In this document: positions 41,282 to 50,210 of the stretch, piece after piece
Layout of the letters: every line of letters starts with the position of its first letter
How positions within the stretch are numbered: position 1 is the first letter of the stretch
From: Piscinibacter gummiphilus
GTDB taxonomy: Bacteria > Pseudomonadota > Gammaproteobacteria > Burkholderiales > Burkholderiaceae_C
DNA length: 64,000 bases
Direction of reading: 5' to 3'
Assembly: GCF_002116905.1 (NCBI RefSeq)
Contig: NZ_CP015118.1
Span: forward strand, 4,588,001 to 4,652,000
Translations under genes and position numbers: made by a program
The notes under the pieces: generated by a model
Databases searched by the model: none
What the model was told of the DNA's origin: nothing
Seen by the model: only the letters and a program-made list of their open reading frames with translations

Positions 41282-43765
41282 TCAGTCCGTGCGAAGGGTG
41301 TGGAGGTCGCGCAGGTTCAGGGCACCCACGTGGGCCTTGAACTTCGTCGACCGGTCGGCGAGGGGGTGGAACACGACCCGGCGTGGCGAACCCGGGGCGA
41401 CGTGGAAGTGGGCGTCGTCGGGCCGGAAGCCCGCGCAGTCGAAGTGCACCGACTGCAGGAAGGTGTCGCAGGCGATGGTGACGGCCACGCGGCCATCGGG
41501 CAGGCGCTCGGCGCTGGCCTCGAAGGCCTTGGGCGACACCATCGGCAGGTCCAGGCCCTGCGGGAAGTGGAAGTCCTCGGCGATCACCGACCCGTCGGCG
41601 GCACGCAGGCGCGCGAGGGCGACGTCGTTCGGCGGCGGGCCGAAGCGGTAGGCATAGGCCGTGTCGGCGAAGCGGCCCAGCATCGCGTCGGCCGACAGCG
41701 TGAGGCCCGCGCGGGGTTCCACGCGCACGGGCGCCTCGGCCGCGGCCACGCGCACCTGGCCGTGCTGGAACATCGCGAACTCGACCGTGCCCTCCAGCAC
41801 GTCCGCCGCATCGTTCGCCACGTGCAACTGCAGGCCGTCCACGCCCTCGTCGGTGAACCCCACCGACCGCGGCGCCCACGCGCGCTTGAGGTACCAGTAC
41901 GCGGCCTTCGGCCGGCCGAGGCTGTCGATCAGGCCCCAGCCCGCGCCGGGCCACACGTCCTTGAGCAGCCACACGAGCCCGCCGCCGCACACGCTGCGCG
42001 GCGCCCGCCATTCGGCGTACACCCTGCGCATCACCTCGCCGGTGACCACGCGCGAGAGCTGCAGGTAGCGTTCGGTGTCGCGGCTGCGCAGCGTGACGGG
42101 GTCGAGGCCGAACAGTTCGCGCAGGTAGTGGTCGCGGATGTCCTCGAAGTCCCAGCCCGAGCCCACGTCGCGCGGCTGGCGCGCCTTCCACAGCGGGTGG
42201 TGCGCGGGGGGCGTGGTGCCGCCCATCATCGCGGCCACCGTCTCCGGTTCGGGCACGTTCGAGAAGCCGAGGCATTCGGTGGCGAACTTGACCCCGGCCG
42301 ATTTCACATCGGCCAGCGGCCGGCGGTAGGCACCCACGCCGTAGTAGTGCGCGATGCCCGTGGCCACGTGGAACGGCAGCGCACCTTCGCTCGGCGACGA
42401 GCGGAAGTACGGCACGCCGGCATGCAGCCGCGCGCACAGCGCGGGCAGCGTTTCCGCGAAGAAGGGGTTCGTCCACTCGCTGGCGGGCAGGCCCAGCATC
42501 GCGGCCTGCTGCTCCACCTCGCTGCCGCCGCAGTACGCGGCCACGCAGGCGTGGCGCTGCAGGCGGCGCAGGTGGAACGTGGCCTCGCGGGTGACCTCGG
42601 CGAGGAAGGCTTCGTCACCCACGGGGTAGTCCATGTTGGCGAACATGAAGTCCTGCCAGACGAGGATGCCGAGTTCGTCGCACGACGTGTAGAAGGCGTC
42701 GGACTCGTAGGTCATCGTGCCGCCCAGGCGCACCATGTTCAGGCCGGCCTCGCGGGCGAGTTCCAGCGTGGCGCGCGGATCGGCGTGCAGCGACACGAGG
42801 TCGTCGGTGGTCCAGCAGGCACCCCGGCAGAACACCGGCGCGCCGTTGACGATGAAACGCACGAGGCCATTCATGCGGTCCACGCGCAGCGTGCGGAAGC
42901 CCAGGCGGCTCTGGTGCACGGGCACCCAGCCGTCGGCGAAACGCACCTCCACCACACACGGCAGCGTGGCGGGTTCGCCGTGCGTGTGGGGCCACCAGAG
43001 CGGGACGTCGGGCACGGTCACCGCGCCGGACAACACCCCGGCCGCCACCGACAGCGCGGCCTCCGTGTCGCCAACGCGCACGCGTGCGGCCGACGGTGCA
43101 GGGCCGTCGAACGTGCCCCGCACGGCGACGACACCCGCGCGACCCTCGACGCGCGCCTGCACGTCGAGTTCCAGTTCGCCCACCGGGCCGCGGCCTTCGA
43201 GCACGACCGGCTTCCACAACCCCACCGGCTGCACCGGCGGGTTCCAGCCCGGCATGCGGCCGAGCAGCGTGGTGCGTTCCCAGCGCAGGTTCTGCGACGG
43301 CACCAGCGCGGTCTTCCAGCGCGGGCGCGGACGGCGGGCGGCCAGCGCCTGGTCCAGCGAACGCAGGCACACGAGCAGTTCGTTGCGCGGTCGCAGGCGC
43401 GCCCCGGCGTCGACCGCATGGGGCACGAACATGTTGCGCGCGTCGAGCACGCGTTCGCCGTTCAGCCAGACCTCGGCGATGGTGGCCAGGCCCTCGAAGC
43501 GCAGCGCCTGCGCCGAGGGATCGGCCTCGAAGGTGCAGCGGTACCACCAGTCGAACGCATCGTGGCGGCCCTCGGCGGTGACGTCGGCGCCGAGGCTGGC
43601 CGCGACGGTGCCGGGAACCACCGCAAGCTGCCAGGCGAGGCCGGCGGCGGTGGCCGCGGCGGCATCGGCACACGCCCCCGACGCGGTCGACGCCAGTTCC
43701 CAGCCGGCCGAGAGCATGCGGCCGGGAGGGCAGCCGTCGCGGCTCGGGGGGGCGGGCGGGGTCAT
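41282..43765 (-). CDS. GH2 family glycosidase (beta-mannosidase-like)
   Basis: An 827-residue glycoside hydrolase of family 2. Residues 50-190 form the sugar-binding domain (WWYRCTFEADPSAQALRFEG), followed by an Ig-like domain. The catalytic barrel has VFCRGACWTTDD, ELGILVWQDFMFANMDYPVG, acid/base Glu in AYCGGSEVEQQ and the nucleophile region FATECLGFSNVPE. It resembles beta-mannosidases, but the loops differ enough that specificity is uncertain. No signal peptide is visible, so it acts inside the cell. It lies 25 bases downstream of DUF1839 in the operon. Confidence 0.85.
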   Translation of the reverse strand: MTPPAPPSRDGCPPGRMLSAGWELASTASGACADAAAATAAGLAWQLAVVPGTVAASLGADVTAEGRHDAFDWWYRCTFEADPSAQALRFEGLATIAEVWLNGERVLDARNMFVPHAVDAGARLRPRNELLVCLRSLDQALAARRPRPRWKTALVPSQNLRWERTTLLGRMPGWNPPVQPVGLWKPVVLEGRGPVGELELDVQARVEGRAGVVAVRGTFDGPAPSAARVRVGDTEAALSVAAGVLSGAVTVPDVPLWWPHTHGEPATLPCVVEVRFADGWVPVHQSRLGFRTLRVDRMNGLVRFIVNGAPVFCRGACWTTDDLVSLHADPRATLELAREAGLNMVRLGGTMTYESDAFYTSCDELGILVWQDFMFANMDYPVGDEAFLAEVTREATFHLRRLQRHACVAAYCGGSEVEQQAAMLGLPASEWTNPFFAETLPALCARLHAGVPYFRSSPSEGALPFHVATGIAHYYGVGAYRRPLADVKSAGVKFATECLGFSNVPEPETVAAMMGGTTPPAHHPLWKARQPRDVGSGWDFEDIRDHYLRELFGLDPVTLRSRDTERYLQLSRVVTGEVMRRVYAEWRAPRSVCGGGLVWLLKDVWPGAGWGLIDSLGRPKAAYWYLKRAWAPRSVGFTDEGVDGLQLHVANDAADVLEGTVEFAMFQHGQVRVAAAEAPVRVEPRAGLTLSADAMLGRFADTAYAYRFGPPPNDVALARLRAADGSVIAEDFHFPQGLDLPMVSPKAFEASAERLPDGRVAVTIACDTFLQSVHFDCAGFRPDDAHFHVAPGSPRRVVFHPLADRSTKFKAHVGALNLRDLHTLRTD

Positions 43766-43790
43766 GAGGTGGCCAGGATACCCGCGTGTG

Positions 43791-44765
43791 TCAGCCGTGG
43801 CCGGTGCGCAGCGCACCGGTCGCTTCGTCCCACGCCGCGGCCATGGCGTCGAGCGGAGCCAGGTCGAGCGGCTTCTTGCGCGCCATCGACCGGGCCAGCT
43901 GGAACTGGAAGGCCTTGGCCGTCTGGGCGATACCGGCGAACTTCTCGGCGGGCATCGTCACGTTCGGCACGCCCTGCCCCGCCAGCCAGCGCAGGTAGGT
44001 CTCGGCGAGTTCGAAACACGCGCCGTACTGGCGCAGGTTCGCGAACGAGTACGTGTGGAAGATCTCCATGTCGGCGTCCATCAGCCACGCGATGTCGCGG
44101 CTGAACTGCGCCTTGAAGCGGCCGAACGGGTTGTCGGCCGGCAGGCGCGACAGCTGGCGGCGCAGCAGCCCGAGCGACGCCTCGAGCAGCGCCCCGCCCT
44201 GCAGCGGCGCCTGGCCCGGGATGCGTTTGAGGTACTCGATGTATGGCGGCAGCATGCGCTCGTGCACGAGGCCGTTCATCTGGAACAGCGCGTCGAAGTC
44301 GTCGCCGCCCAGCGTGTAGTAGCCCTGGTTGTGGAAGTAGCCGAGGTGGCGCGCGGACACGTCGATCTCGTTCACGCCCACGGTGGACTTCATGTGCGCG
44401 AGGCCGTACGCGGTGCCGGCGGTGTCGGGCAGGAAGAACGAGTCGAGCTCGACCATGACCGGACGGCCCAGCTCGACCTGGTCCTCGATGTGGTCGGTGA
44501 GCGGGCGCCACACGGCGAGTTCCTGCACCTCGATGCCGTACAGGTCGGCGAGGTCACCGTCCGGGAACTTGAAGAACGTCCACTGGTCGCCCTCGAAGTC
44601 GATGCCGAGCGTGAACGGCAGCGCCGCGACGGGCTCGACGCCCAGCGCGTGCAGTTGCTCCACCAGCAGGTCGGTGTAGCAGTTGGTCTCGGCCCAGACG
44701 CGGTCCTCGCCGTGGATGGCGTGCCGGCGGTAGGTGGCCGCGTCCAGGTCGAGGATGCGTTTCAT
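43791..44765 (-). CDS. DUF1839 family protein
   Basis: A 324-residue soluble protein of the DUF1839 family, which I recall mainly from clusters with amino acid:carrier-protein ligases. Visible pieces include YRRHAIHGEDRVWAETNCYT, LGIDFEGDQWTFFKFP and MVELDSFFLPDTAGTAYG, with His/Asp/Glu-rich patches that could form an active site. The role is unknown; transfer or modification of the aminoacyl-carrier product is an inference. The ATG at 44765 overlaps the ligase stop codon by four bases, indicating coupled translation. Confidence 0.85.
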   Translation of the reverse strand: MKRILDLDAATYRRHAIHGEDRVWAETNCYTDLLVEQLHALGVEPVAALPFTLGIDFEGDQWTFFKFPDGDLADLYGIEVQELAVWRPLTDHIEDQVELGRPVMVELDSFFLPDTAGTAYGLAHMKSTVGVNEIDVSARHLGYFHNQGYYTLGGDDFDALFQMNGLVHERMLPPYIEYLKRIPGQAPLQGGALLEASLGLLRRQLSRLPADNPFGRFKAQFSRDIAWLMDADMEIFHTYSFANLRQYGACFELAETYLRWLAGQGVPNVTMPAEKFAGIAQTAKAFQFQLARSMARKKPLDLAPLDAMAAAWDEATGALRTGHG

Positions 44766-45694
44766 GCGGCGTCCAGCTGCAGCTGCTGGCGCACGCTCGC
44801 CGGCCACTTGGCCACGTCGAGGCCGTGGTGCTTGAAGAGCGCGAGGGCGATGCGCTCGAGGCCGAAGCCCATGCACGCCGAGTGCGCGACCTCGCCGTTG
44901 GCGGTCTTGATGTCGAACACCGAACCGAAGTGGTCGAGGTGGCAGTTGCACGAGGTGATGGCCGTGGGCTTCTCCTCGGACACGATGGGCACCACCAGTT
45001 CGTACTTCAGGTTCTGCTCGCGCTGCGTGGCCTTCATCACGCGGCCGCCGCGGCCGAAGAACGGGTCGTTCGCGACGACGGGCACCACGTCGAGGCCCAG
45101 CGAGCGCAGGATGCCGGAGGCGCGGTCGATCCAGCCGTCGCGGTGGGCCAGCGCCTGCTCGGGCGTGCCGAGGCGCACGAACTCGCGCATGCGGAAGGTC
45201 TGCATGCGGGCCGGGTCGTCGGACGGCTCGTGGCGAAACACGTAGCTCTGCAGGTCGATCAGGCGGCCCGTGTCGGGCAACGTGCTGCCGCTGGCCGTGG
45301 GGTACAGGGGGTAGCAGGCGGCCGGCGCCAGCATCACCTCGGTGGGCTGCAGGTCGTCGGTCCACTTCTCACCGGCTTCGAATTTCCGGATGAGTTCGAG
45401 GTGTTCCGCGTCCTTGCCCATGAAGCTGTGGACGGAGCCCATCAGGTCGGGGAAGTTGTAGAGGTGGTCGAGGCGCGTGTAGTGCGCGCGGTTGAACACC
45501 GGCGGGAAGCGCAGCACCTCGGCGTTCATGGCGCGCGTCTCGCGGCCCACGAGGTTCTCGAACTGCACGATCACGTTCTCGAACGTGCCGCTGCGCGCGA
45601 ACACGCCCCGCACGCCGGAGGGGATCAGCAGCCGCGCGGCCACCAGCTCGTTCTGGTAGTGCTTGTAGGGATCGTCGTCGTGGCAGAGGCACAT
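44762..45694 (-). CDS. amino acid--[acyl-carrier-protein] ligase (class II aaRS-like)
   Basis: A 310-residue class II aminoacyl-tRNA-synthetase-like protein lacking the tRNA-binding arm of SerRS. Motif 2 is YVFRHEPSDDPARMQTFR, motif 3 ACMGFGLERIALALF. Predicted zinc ligands Cys127 (PAACYPLY), Glu171 and Cys274 have the spacing of the studied Bradyrhizobium enzyme Bll0957. Such enzymes activate glycine or alanine with ATP and load it onto the phosphopantetheine of a carrier protein instead of a tRNA. The carrier gene is two genes upstream in the same operon. Which amino acid is used cannot be read here. Confidence 0.88.
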   Translation of the reverse strand: MCLCHDDDPYKHYQNELVAARLLIPSGVRGVFARSGTFENVIVQFENLVGRETRAMNAEVLRFPPVFNRAHYTRLDHLYNFPDLMGSVHSFMGKDAEHLELIRKFEAGEKWTDDLQPTEVMLAPAACYPLYPTASGSTLPDTGRLIDLQSYVFRHEPSDDPARMQTFRMREFVRLGTPEQALAHRDGWIDRASGILRSLGLDVVPVVANDPFFGRGGRVMKATQREQNLKYELVVPIVSEEKPTAITSCNCHLDHFGSVFDIKTANGEVAHSACMGFGLERIALALFKHHGLDVAKWPASVRQQLQLDAA

Positions 45695-45751
45695 GGCGTT
45701 CTTTCGGCGGTTTTTCGGCGGTTTTTCGAAGGTCGGTATCGGCGCGGTCGT

Positions 45752-46930
45752 TCAGCGCTGCACGATCTGCATCGTGGCGCTCTGCCCGAGGATGCGGTCG
45801 TTGTTGACCATCAGTGCGGCGCCGTACGCATCGCGCAGATGGCGGCCGAGGGTGAGCTTGGAATCGTTGCGGTAGCCGGCGATGCCGCAGATCAGCATGG
45901 CCTTGCCGACGATGTCGACGACGAGCTGCGACGACGTGAGCTTCAGGCTGTTGATGGCGATCGCGAACGCGAAGCCGGACGCGGCCTCGGACGACGGATC
46001 GTCGAGCACGCGCTGGTACTCGGCGACGGTCTGGCGGATGCCGCCGCGCATCGAGAACAGCACGTTGTCGACCTCGGCCAGCCGCGTGGCCGAGATGGGC
46101 GTGACGCTCGGGTTCTTGCGGGCCTCGGCGCGCACCGCGGTGCGGGCGCGCTGCACGGCGTCCGTCGCGAGGCCCAGCCACAGCGAACTCCACACGCAGT
46201 GCGCGAACGGGTGCATCGTGCGACGATGGATGTCGGCGTACGGCACCGGCAGGATCTGCTCGGCCCCGCCCTGCGACTTCAGCGTGAAGCCTTCGCTGCA
46301 GGTGCCGCGGAAGCCGAGGGCGTCCCACGGAGCCAGGCGCGTCAGCGTGACGTCGGCCTTGCGCACGAGCACCTGGGCCTGGTCGCTCGGCGAGGCGTCG
46401 GCGTTCTTGCGGCACGTGACGAGGATGGCGTCGGCCATCGCGCCGTACGAGATCACCGGGGCCTGCTTCTCGAGCGTGAAGCGGTCGCCGTCCACCTGCA
46501 CGGCGCAGATGCTCGAGCGCACGTCGCCGCCGATGCCCAGTTCCGTGGTGGCCGAGGCGATGAGGTACTGGTGCTGCACCATCTCGCGGGCATAGCCCTG
46601 GAAGAACGGCGCGCCGAGCGCGTGGTCGACGATGCACGCGACCTGGATCTGGTGCATCGCGAACACCATCGCGGTGGAGGCGCAGTACTGGCCCAGCACC
46701 TCGCACATGCGGGTGACGTCGGTGAGGCTCAGGCCCATGCCGCCGTATTCGACGGGCACGTAGCAGCTCAGGTACTTCTGCGCTTTCAGCGCGTCGAAGG
46801 CTTCGGTGGGAAAGCGGGCTTCGCGGTCGACCGACTCCGCGTTGGGGGCGACGATGTCGCGGCCGATGGCGTGCAGGGTTTCCAGCACGGCCGGGAGGTC
46901 GGCGTGGTGATCGGAGGTGAAGGTCGACAT
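45752..46930 (-). CDS. acyl-CoA dehydrogenase-like flavoprotein
   Basis: A 392-residue protein of the acyl-CoA dehydrogenase fold. The N-terminal domain has YVPVEYGGMGLSLTDVTRMC, the flavin-contact strand YLIASATTELGIGGDVRSSI, and the C-terminal domain RNDSKLTLGRHLRDAYGAAL. In the latter the usual catalytic Glu is not at a position I can identify. FAD-dependent oxidation of an aminoacyl or acyl group held on the carrier protein is the likely role, because the ACP gene lies 23 bases upstream. It is separated from the ligase gene by 57 bases. Confidence 0.85.
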   Translation of the reverse strand: MSTFTSDHHADLPAVLETLHAIGRDIVAPNAESVDREARFPTEAFDALKAQKYLSCYVPVEYGGMGLSLTDVTRMCEVLGQYCASTAMVFAMHQIQVACIVDHALGAPFFQGYAREMVQHQYLIASATTELGIGGDVRSSICAVQVDGDRFTLEKQAPVISYGAMADAILVTCRKNADASPSDQAQVLVRKADVTLTRLAPWDALGFRGTCSEGFTLKSQGGAEQILPVPYADIHRRTMHPFAHCVWSSLWLGLATDAVQRARTAVRAEARKNPSVTPISATRLAEVDNVLFSMRGGIRQTVAEYQRVLDDPSSEAASGFAFAIAINSLKLTSSQLVVDIVGKAMLICGIAGYRNDSKLTLGRHLRDAYGAALMVNNDRILGQSATMQIVQR

Positions 46931-46953
46931 GGTGCGTCCCGTCGTGGAGGAGG

Positions 46954-47196
46954 TCAGGCGCCGACGAGTTCGTCGAGCACTTCGGAGATCGAGCGGATGC
47001 TCTCGAAGGTCTTGCGGCCGAGCTTGTTGTCCGGGAACTCGATGTCGAACGCGTCTTCCAGCGCCAGCATGAGGTTCACGGTGGTGAGGGAGGTGAGGCC
47101 GGCCTCGTACAGGTCGCTGTCGTCGGCGAGGGTCGACGCGTCGATGGACAGGCGGGCGTGTTTGGCAATCACCGCGCGGATCTTGTCGGAGTTCAT
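46954..47196 (-). CDS. acyl/aminoacyl carrier protein
   Basis: An 80-residue carrier protein. The phosphopantetheine site is LYEAGLTSLTTVNLMLALED with the Ser at residue 36; the usual Asp-Ser-Leu is Thr-Ser-Leu. Acidic helices (FDIEFPDNKL) match ACP recognition surfaces. It should hold the amino acid loaded by the ligase as a thioester while the dehydrogenase and others work on it. As the first gene of the six-gene operon it is preceded by a 289-base divergent regulatory region. Confidence 0.92.
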   Translation of the reverse strand: MNSDKIRAVIAKHARLSIDASTLADDSDLYEAGLTSLTTVNLMLALEDAFDIEFPDNKLGRKTFESIRSISEVLDELVGA

Positions 47197-47385
47197 GGTG
47201 GGTCTGGCGATCGGTTTGGAATGGGGGGCTGTCGGGTCCGTCGAACCTTGTGGCCGGTTCGTTCGAGTGAGCGCGGGCTCCGTCGGTGAAACCCGGCCAC
47301 TTGGCTTGGGGCGGATGATGCAACGCGGTCCGGGTGAGAGCCAACCCCTGAGCCACGGGGGAAGTTCCGCCCGCCCTCTGCAAAA

Positions 47386-47401
47386 CCCCCCACACGGGGG
47401 G
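47386..47401. promoter_or_regulatory. perfect C6-ACAC-G6 inverted repeat between divergent genes
   Basis: CCCCCC-ACAC-GGGGGG lies between the carrier-protein operon (start 47196) and the acyltransferase gene (start 47486), with a weaker CCCC...GGGG repeat at 47345-47360. Neither gene terminates here, so an operator is more likely than a terminator. The rest of the 289-base gap shows no gene or other clear element. Confidence 0.4.
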
Positions 47402-47485
47402 CCACTCCCACCTCAGGGCGACATGCGCCGGATACACGGATGGCGCAGACTCCGAGGTCCATCGTCCGATGTTCCTCACCCCACC

Positions 47486-48661
47486 ATGAACCACCCCGGC
47501 ACCCCTGCAGTCCCGCCGCGCCTGCCCGTGCTCGACGGGGTGCGCGGCATCGCGATTCTCCTCGTGGTGACACACAACCTGAACCTGCTGACGGACCCCT
47601 CGGGACTCGCCGCGCGACTCGTCGTCGCAGGCCTGGAACGGGGGTGGCTGGGGGTGCAGCTCTTCTTCGTGCTGAGCGGTTTCCTGATCACCGGAATCCT
47701 CATCGACTCGCGCGACGACCCCCGCCCGTATTCACAGTTCTTTACATCGCGCGCCCTGCGCATCCTGCCGCTGTACTACGGCACGCTGCTCGTGGTCTTC
47801 GGCCTGCTGCCGCTGCTGCACCTCGGCACCGCGGCCACGCCGCTCACCATCGGTTCGCTCGTGCTGTTCCTGTCGAACTGGGTGCAGCCCTTCCAGCCGG
47901 GCGACAGCCCGCTGCCGCACTTCTGGTCCCTCGCGGTCGAGGAGCAGTTCTACCTGCTGTGGCCGTTCGCCATCGCGCGCCTGAGCCCGAAGGGCATCGT
48001 GCGGCTGTGCGCGGCCGTCGCGCTCGCGGCGCTGGCCGCGCGTGCACTGCTGATCGGGCTCGCGTTCCCGTCGGCCGCGGTGTACCAGTTCTCCATCTGC
48101 CGCATGGACGCCCTCGCCTGCGGCGGGGCCGCGGCCGCGCTGCTGCGCTGGCCCGCCGCACGCGCGTGGCTGCTCCAGCGGCCGCTGCAGGTCCTGCTGA
48201 TCGGCGCCGCCGTCGTTCTGGCAGGCGCAGCGGCCTGCAACGGGTACACGCAGTACAAGCTGACCACGCAGACGGCCGGCTACACGGCGCTGTCGATCGG
48301 CTTCGCGGCCATCGTGCTCGCGCTGGCCTGCGCCGACATGGCCCCGGTGCCGGCCCGCTGGGCCGCGCCGCTGCGGGCCGCATGGCTGCGCCGCTTCGGG
48401 CTCTACAGCTACGCGATGTACGTGCTGCACGTGCCGCTGCACGGGCTCGTGGGGCTGCCGCTGCTGCAGTCGTGGGGCTGGGCCAAGCCCGCGGACCTCG
48501 CGCCCGCCGCGGCCTACATCGCGGTCGGCACGCTCGTGTCGTTCGCGGCCGGGGCGCTGTCGTACCACCTGTTCGAGGTGCACTTCCTGCGGCTCAAGCA
48601 CCGCGTGCGGGCGATGTGGGCGAACACACCCGCCGGCGCCACCACGACCCGCACCGCCTGA
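47486..48661 (+). CDS. membrane acyltransferase family 3 protein
   Basis: A 391-residue inner-membrane protein with about ten hydrophobic segments. The family 3 acyltransferase start is PVLDGVRGIAILLVVTHN with the conserved His. RGWLGVQLFFVLSGFLITG and SRALRILPLYY follow; FWSLAVEEQFYLLWP supplies the conserved Glu. Members such as OafA/NodX acylate sugars in lipopolysaccharide, peptidoglycan or secreted glycans. Divergent to the carrier-protein operon, it may accept its product or use an unrelated acyl-CoA. The start ATG at 47486 has no strong ribosome site. Confidence 0.9.
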   Translation: MNHPGTPAVPPRLPVLDGVRGIAILLVVTHNLNLLTDPSGLAARLVVAGLERGWLGVQLFFVLSGFLITGILIDSRDDPRPYSQFFTSRALRILPLYYGTLLVVFGLLPLLHLGTAATPLTIGSLVLFLSNWVQPFQPGDSPLPHFWSLAVEEQFYLLWPFAIARLSPKGIVRLCAAVALAALAARALLIGLAFPSAAVYQFSICRMDALACGGAAAALLRWPAARAWLLQRPLQVLLIGAAVVLAGAAACNGYTQYKLTTQTAGYTALSIGFAAIVLALACADMAPVPARWAAPLRAAWLRRFGLYSYAMYVLHVPLHGLVGLPLLQSWGWAKPADLAPAAAYIAVGTLVSFAAGALSYHLFEVHFLRLKHRVRAMWANTPAGATTTRTA

Positions 48662-48662
48662 G

Positions 48663-50210
48663 TCAGCGGAAGTAGTGCCACCAGACGGCCGCACCCGCGG
48701 CCACGAAGGCGGCGCCCAGCAGGGTCACCACCGCCTGCAGCCACCAACGCGTGCGGCGCTGCTCGGCGAGCAGTTCGGCCAGCAGCGCGGGTTCCGCCGA
48801 CGGCGGGCGCTGCAGCGCGTGGTGCACGAGGCGCGGCAACTGCGGCATCAGCTGCGCGAAGTGCGGCGCTTCCTTCTTGAGGCTGGTGACGAACCCGCGC
48901 CATCCCACCTGCTCGTTCATCCACCGCTCGAGGAACGGCTTCGCGGTGTTCCACAGGTCCAGTTCGGGGTCGAGCTGGCGGCCGAGGCCTTCCACGTTGA
49001 GCAGCGTCTTCTGCAGCAGCACCAGCTGCGGCTGGATCTCGACGTTGAAGCGGCGCGAGGTCTGGAACAGGCGCAGCAGCACCTGGCCGAGCGAGATGTC
49101 CTTCAGCGGCCGGTCGAAGTGGGGTTCGCACACCGCGCGGATGGCGCCTTCGAGGTCGTTGATGCGCGTGTCGGGCGGCACCCAGCCGCTCTCGAGGTGC
49201 AGCTCGGCCACGCGCTTGTAGTCGCGGCGGAAGAACGCGATGAAGTTCTGCGCGAGGTAGTCCTTGTCGACCTCGGTGAGCGTGCCCACGATGCCGAAGT
49301 CGAGCGCGATGTAGCGGCCGAAGGTGGCCGGGTCGATGCTCACCTGGATGTTGCCCGGGTGCATGTCGGCGTGGAAGAAGCCGTCGCGGAAGACCTGGGT
49401 GAAGAAGATGGTGACGCCGTCGCGGGCCAGCTTCGGGATGTCGACCCCGGCCGCGCGCAGGCGCTGCCGCTGGCTGATGGGCACGCCCTTCATGCGCTCC
49501 ATCACGATCACGGTCTGGGTGCAGTAGTCCCACACCATCTCGGGCACCAGCAGCAGCCCGAGGCCTTCCATGTTGCGGCGCAGCTGGGCGCCGTTGGCGG
49601 CCTCGCGCACGAGGTCCAGCTCGTCGTGCAGGTAGTTGTCGAACTCGGCCACCACCTCGCGCGGCTTGAGCCGCTTGCCATCCACCGACCAGCGGTCGAT
49701 CCAGCGGGCCAGCGTGCGCAGCAGCGCCAGGTCGTCGTCGATGACGGCGAGCATGCCCGGACGCAGCACCTTGACGGCCACCTCGCGCCCGTCCATCAGC
49801 GTGGCGAAGTGCACCTGCGCGATGGACGCGCTGGCCACCGGCTCGGCGTCGAACGTGGCGAACACGGCCTCGATGGGCTGGCGGAACGCCTTCTCGACGA
49901 GGCGGCGCGCCTCGGCCGCCGGGAACGGCGGCACGTTGTCCTGGAGCTTGGCCAGTTCGTCGGCCACGTCGTCGGGCAGCAGGTCCCGCCGCGTGGACAG
50001 CACCTGGCCGAACTTGACGAAGATGGGGCCGAGACGTTCCAGCGCCTCGCGCAGCCGCTGCCCGGCGGGCGCGTCGAGGCGCCGGCCGAACGTGATCACC
50101 CTCACACCGGCGCGCACCCAGCGTTGCCGGAAGCCCGACAGGGCCACCTCGTCGAGCCCGTACCGCAGAACCGTGACGACGATGTAGACGAGCCGGAACA
50201 GGTGCCTCAT
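48663..50210 (-). CDS. ubiB: ubiquinone biosynthesis atypical kinase UbiB
   Basis: A 515-residue ADCK/ABC1-family protein. The signature KxGQ is in IFVKFGQVLSTRRDLLPDD, the Ala-rich loop and Lys in ASIAQVHFATL and VAVKVLRPG, and the catalytic region in FFHADMHPGNIQV and ALDFGIVGTL. The C-terminus carries a membrane segment (WLQAVVTLLGAAFVAAGAAV). UbiB acts as an ATPase/kinase assisting ubiquinone assembly at the inner membrane. The ATG at 50210 overlaps the ubiJ stop by four bases, as is common in proteobacteria. Confidence 0.95.
   Translation of the reverse strand: MRHLFRLVYIVVTVLRYGLDEVALSGFRQRWVRAGVRVITFGRRLDAPAGQRLREALERLGPIFVKFGQVLSTRRDLLPDDVADELAKLQDNVPPFPAAEARRLVEKAFRQPIEAVFATFDAEPVASASIAQVHFATLMDGREVAVKVLRPGMLAVIDDDLALLRTLARWIDRWSVDGKRLKPREVVAEFDNYLHDELDLVREAANGAQLRRNMEGLGLLLVPEMVWDYCTQTVIVMERMKGVPISQRQRLRAAGVDIPKLARDGVTIFFTQVFRDGFFHADMHPGNIQVSIDPATFGRYIALDFGIVGTLTEVDKDYLAQNFIAFFRRDYKRVAELHLESGWVPPDTRINDLEGAIRAVCEPHFDRPLKDISLGQVLLRLFQTSRRFNVEIQPQLVLLQKTLLNVEGLGRQLDPELDLWNTAKPFLERWMNEQVGWRGFVTSLKKEAPHFAQLMPQLPRLVHHALQRPPSAEPALLAELLAEQRRTRWWLQAVVTLLGAAFVAAGAAVWWHYFR

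Noticed and set aside
44825..47485. Plus-strand frame upstream of the acyltransferase that could extend it by several hundred residues
   Set aside because: It runs opposite the ligase, dehydrogenase and ACP genes. The acyltransferase family begins at its conserved RG and His region, matching the ATG at 47486.
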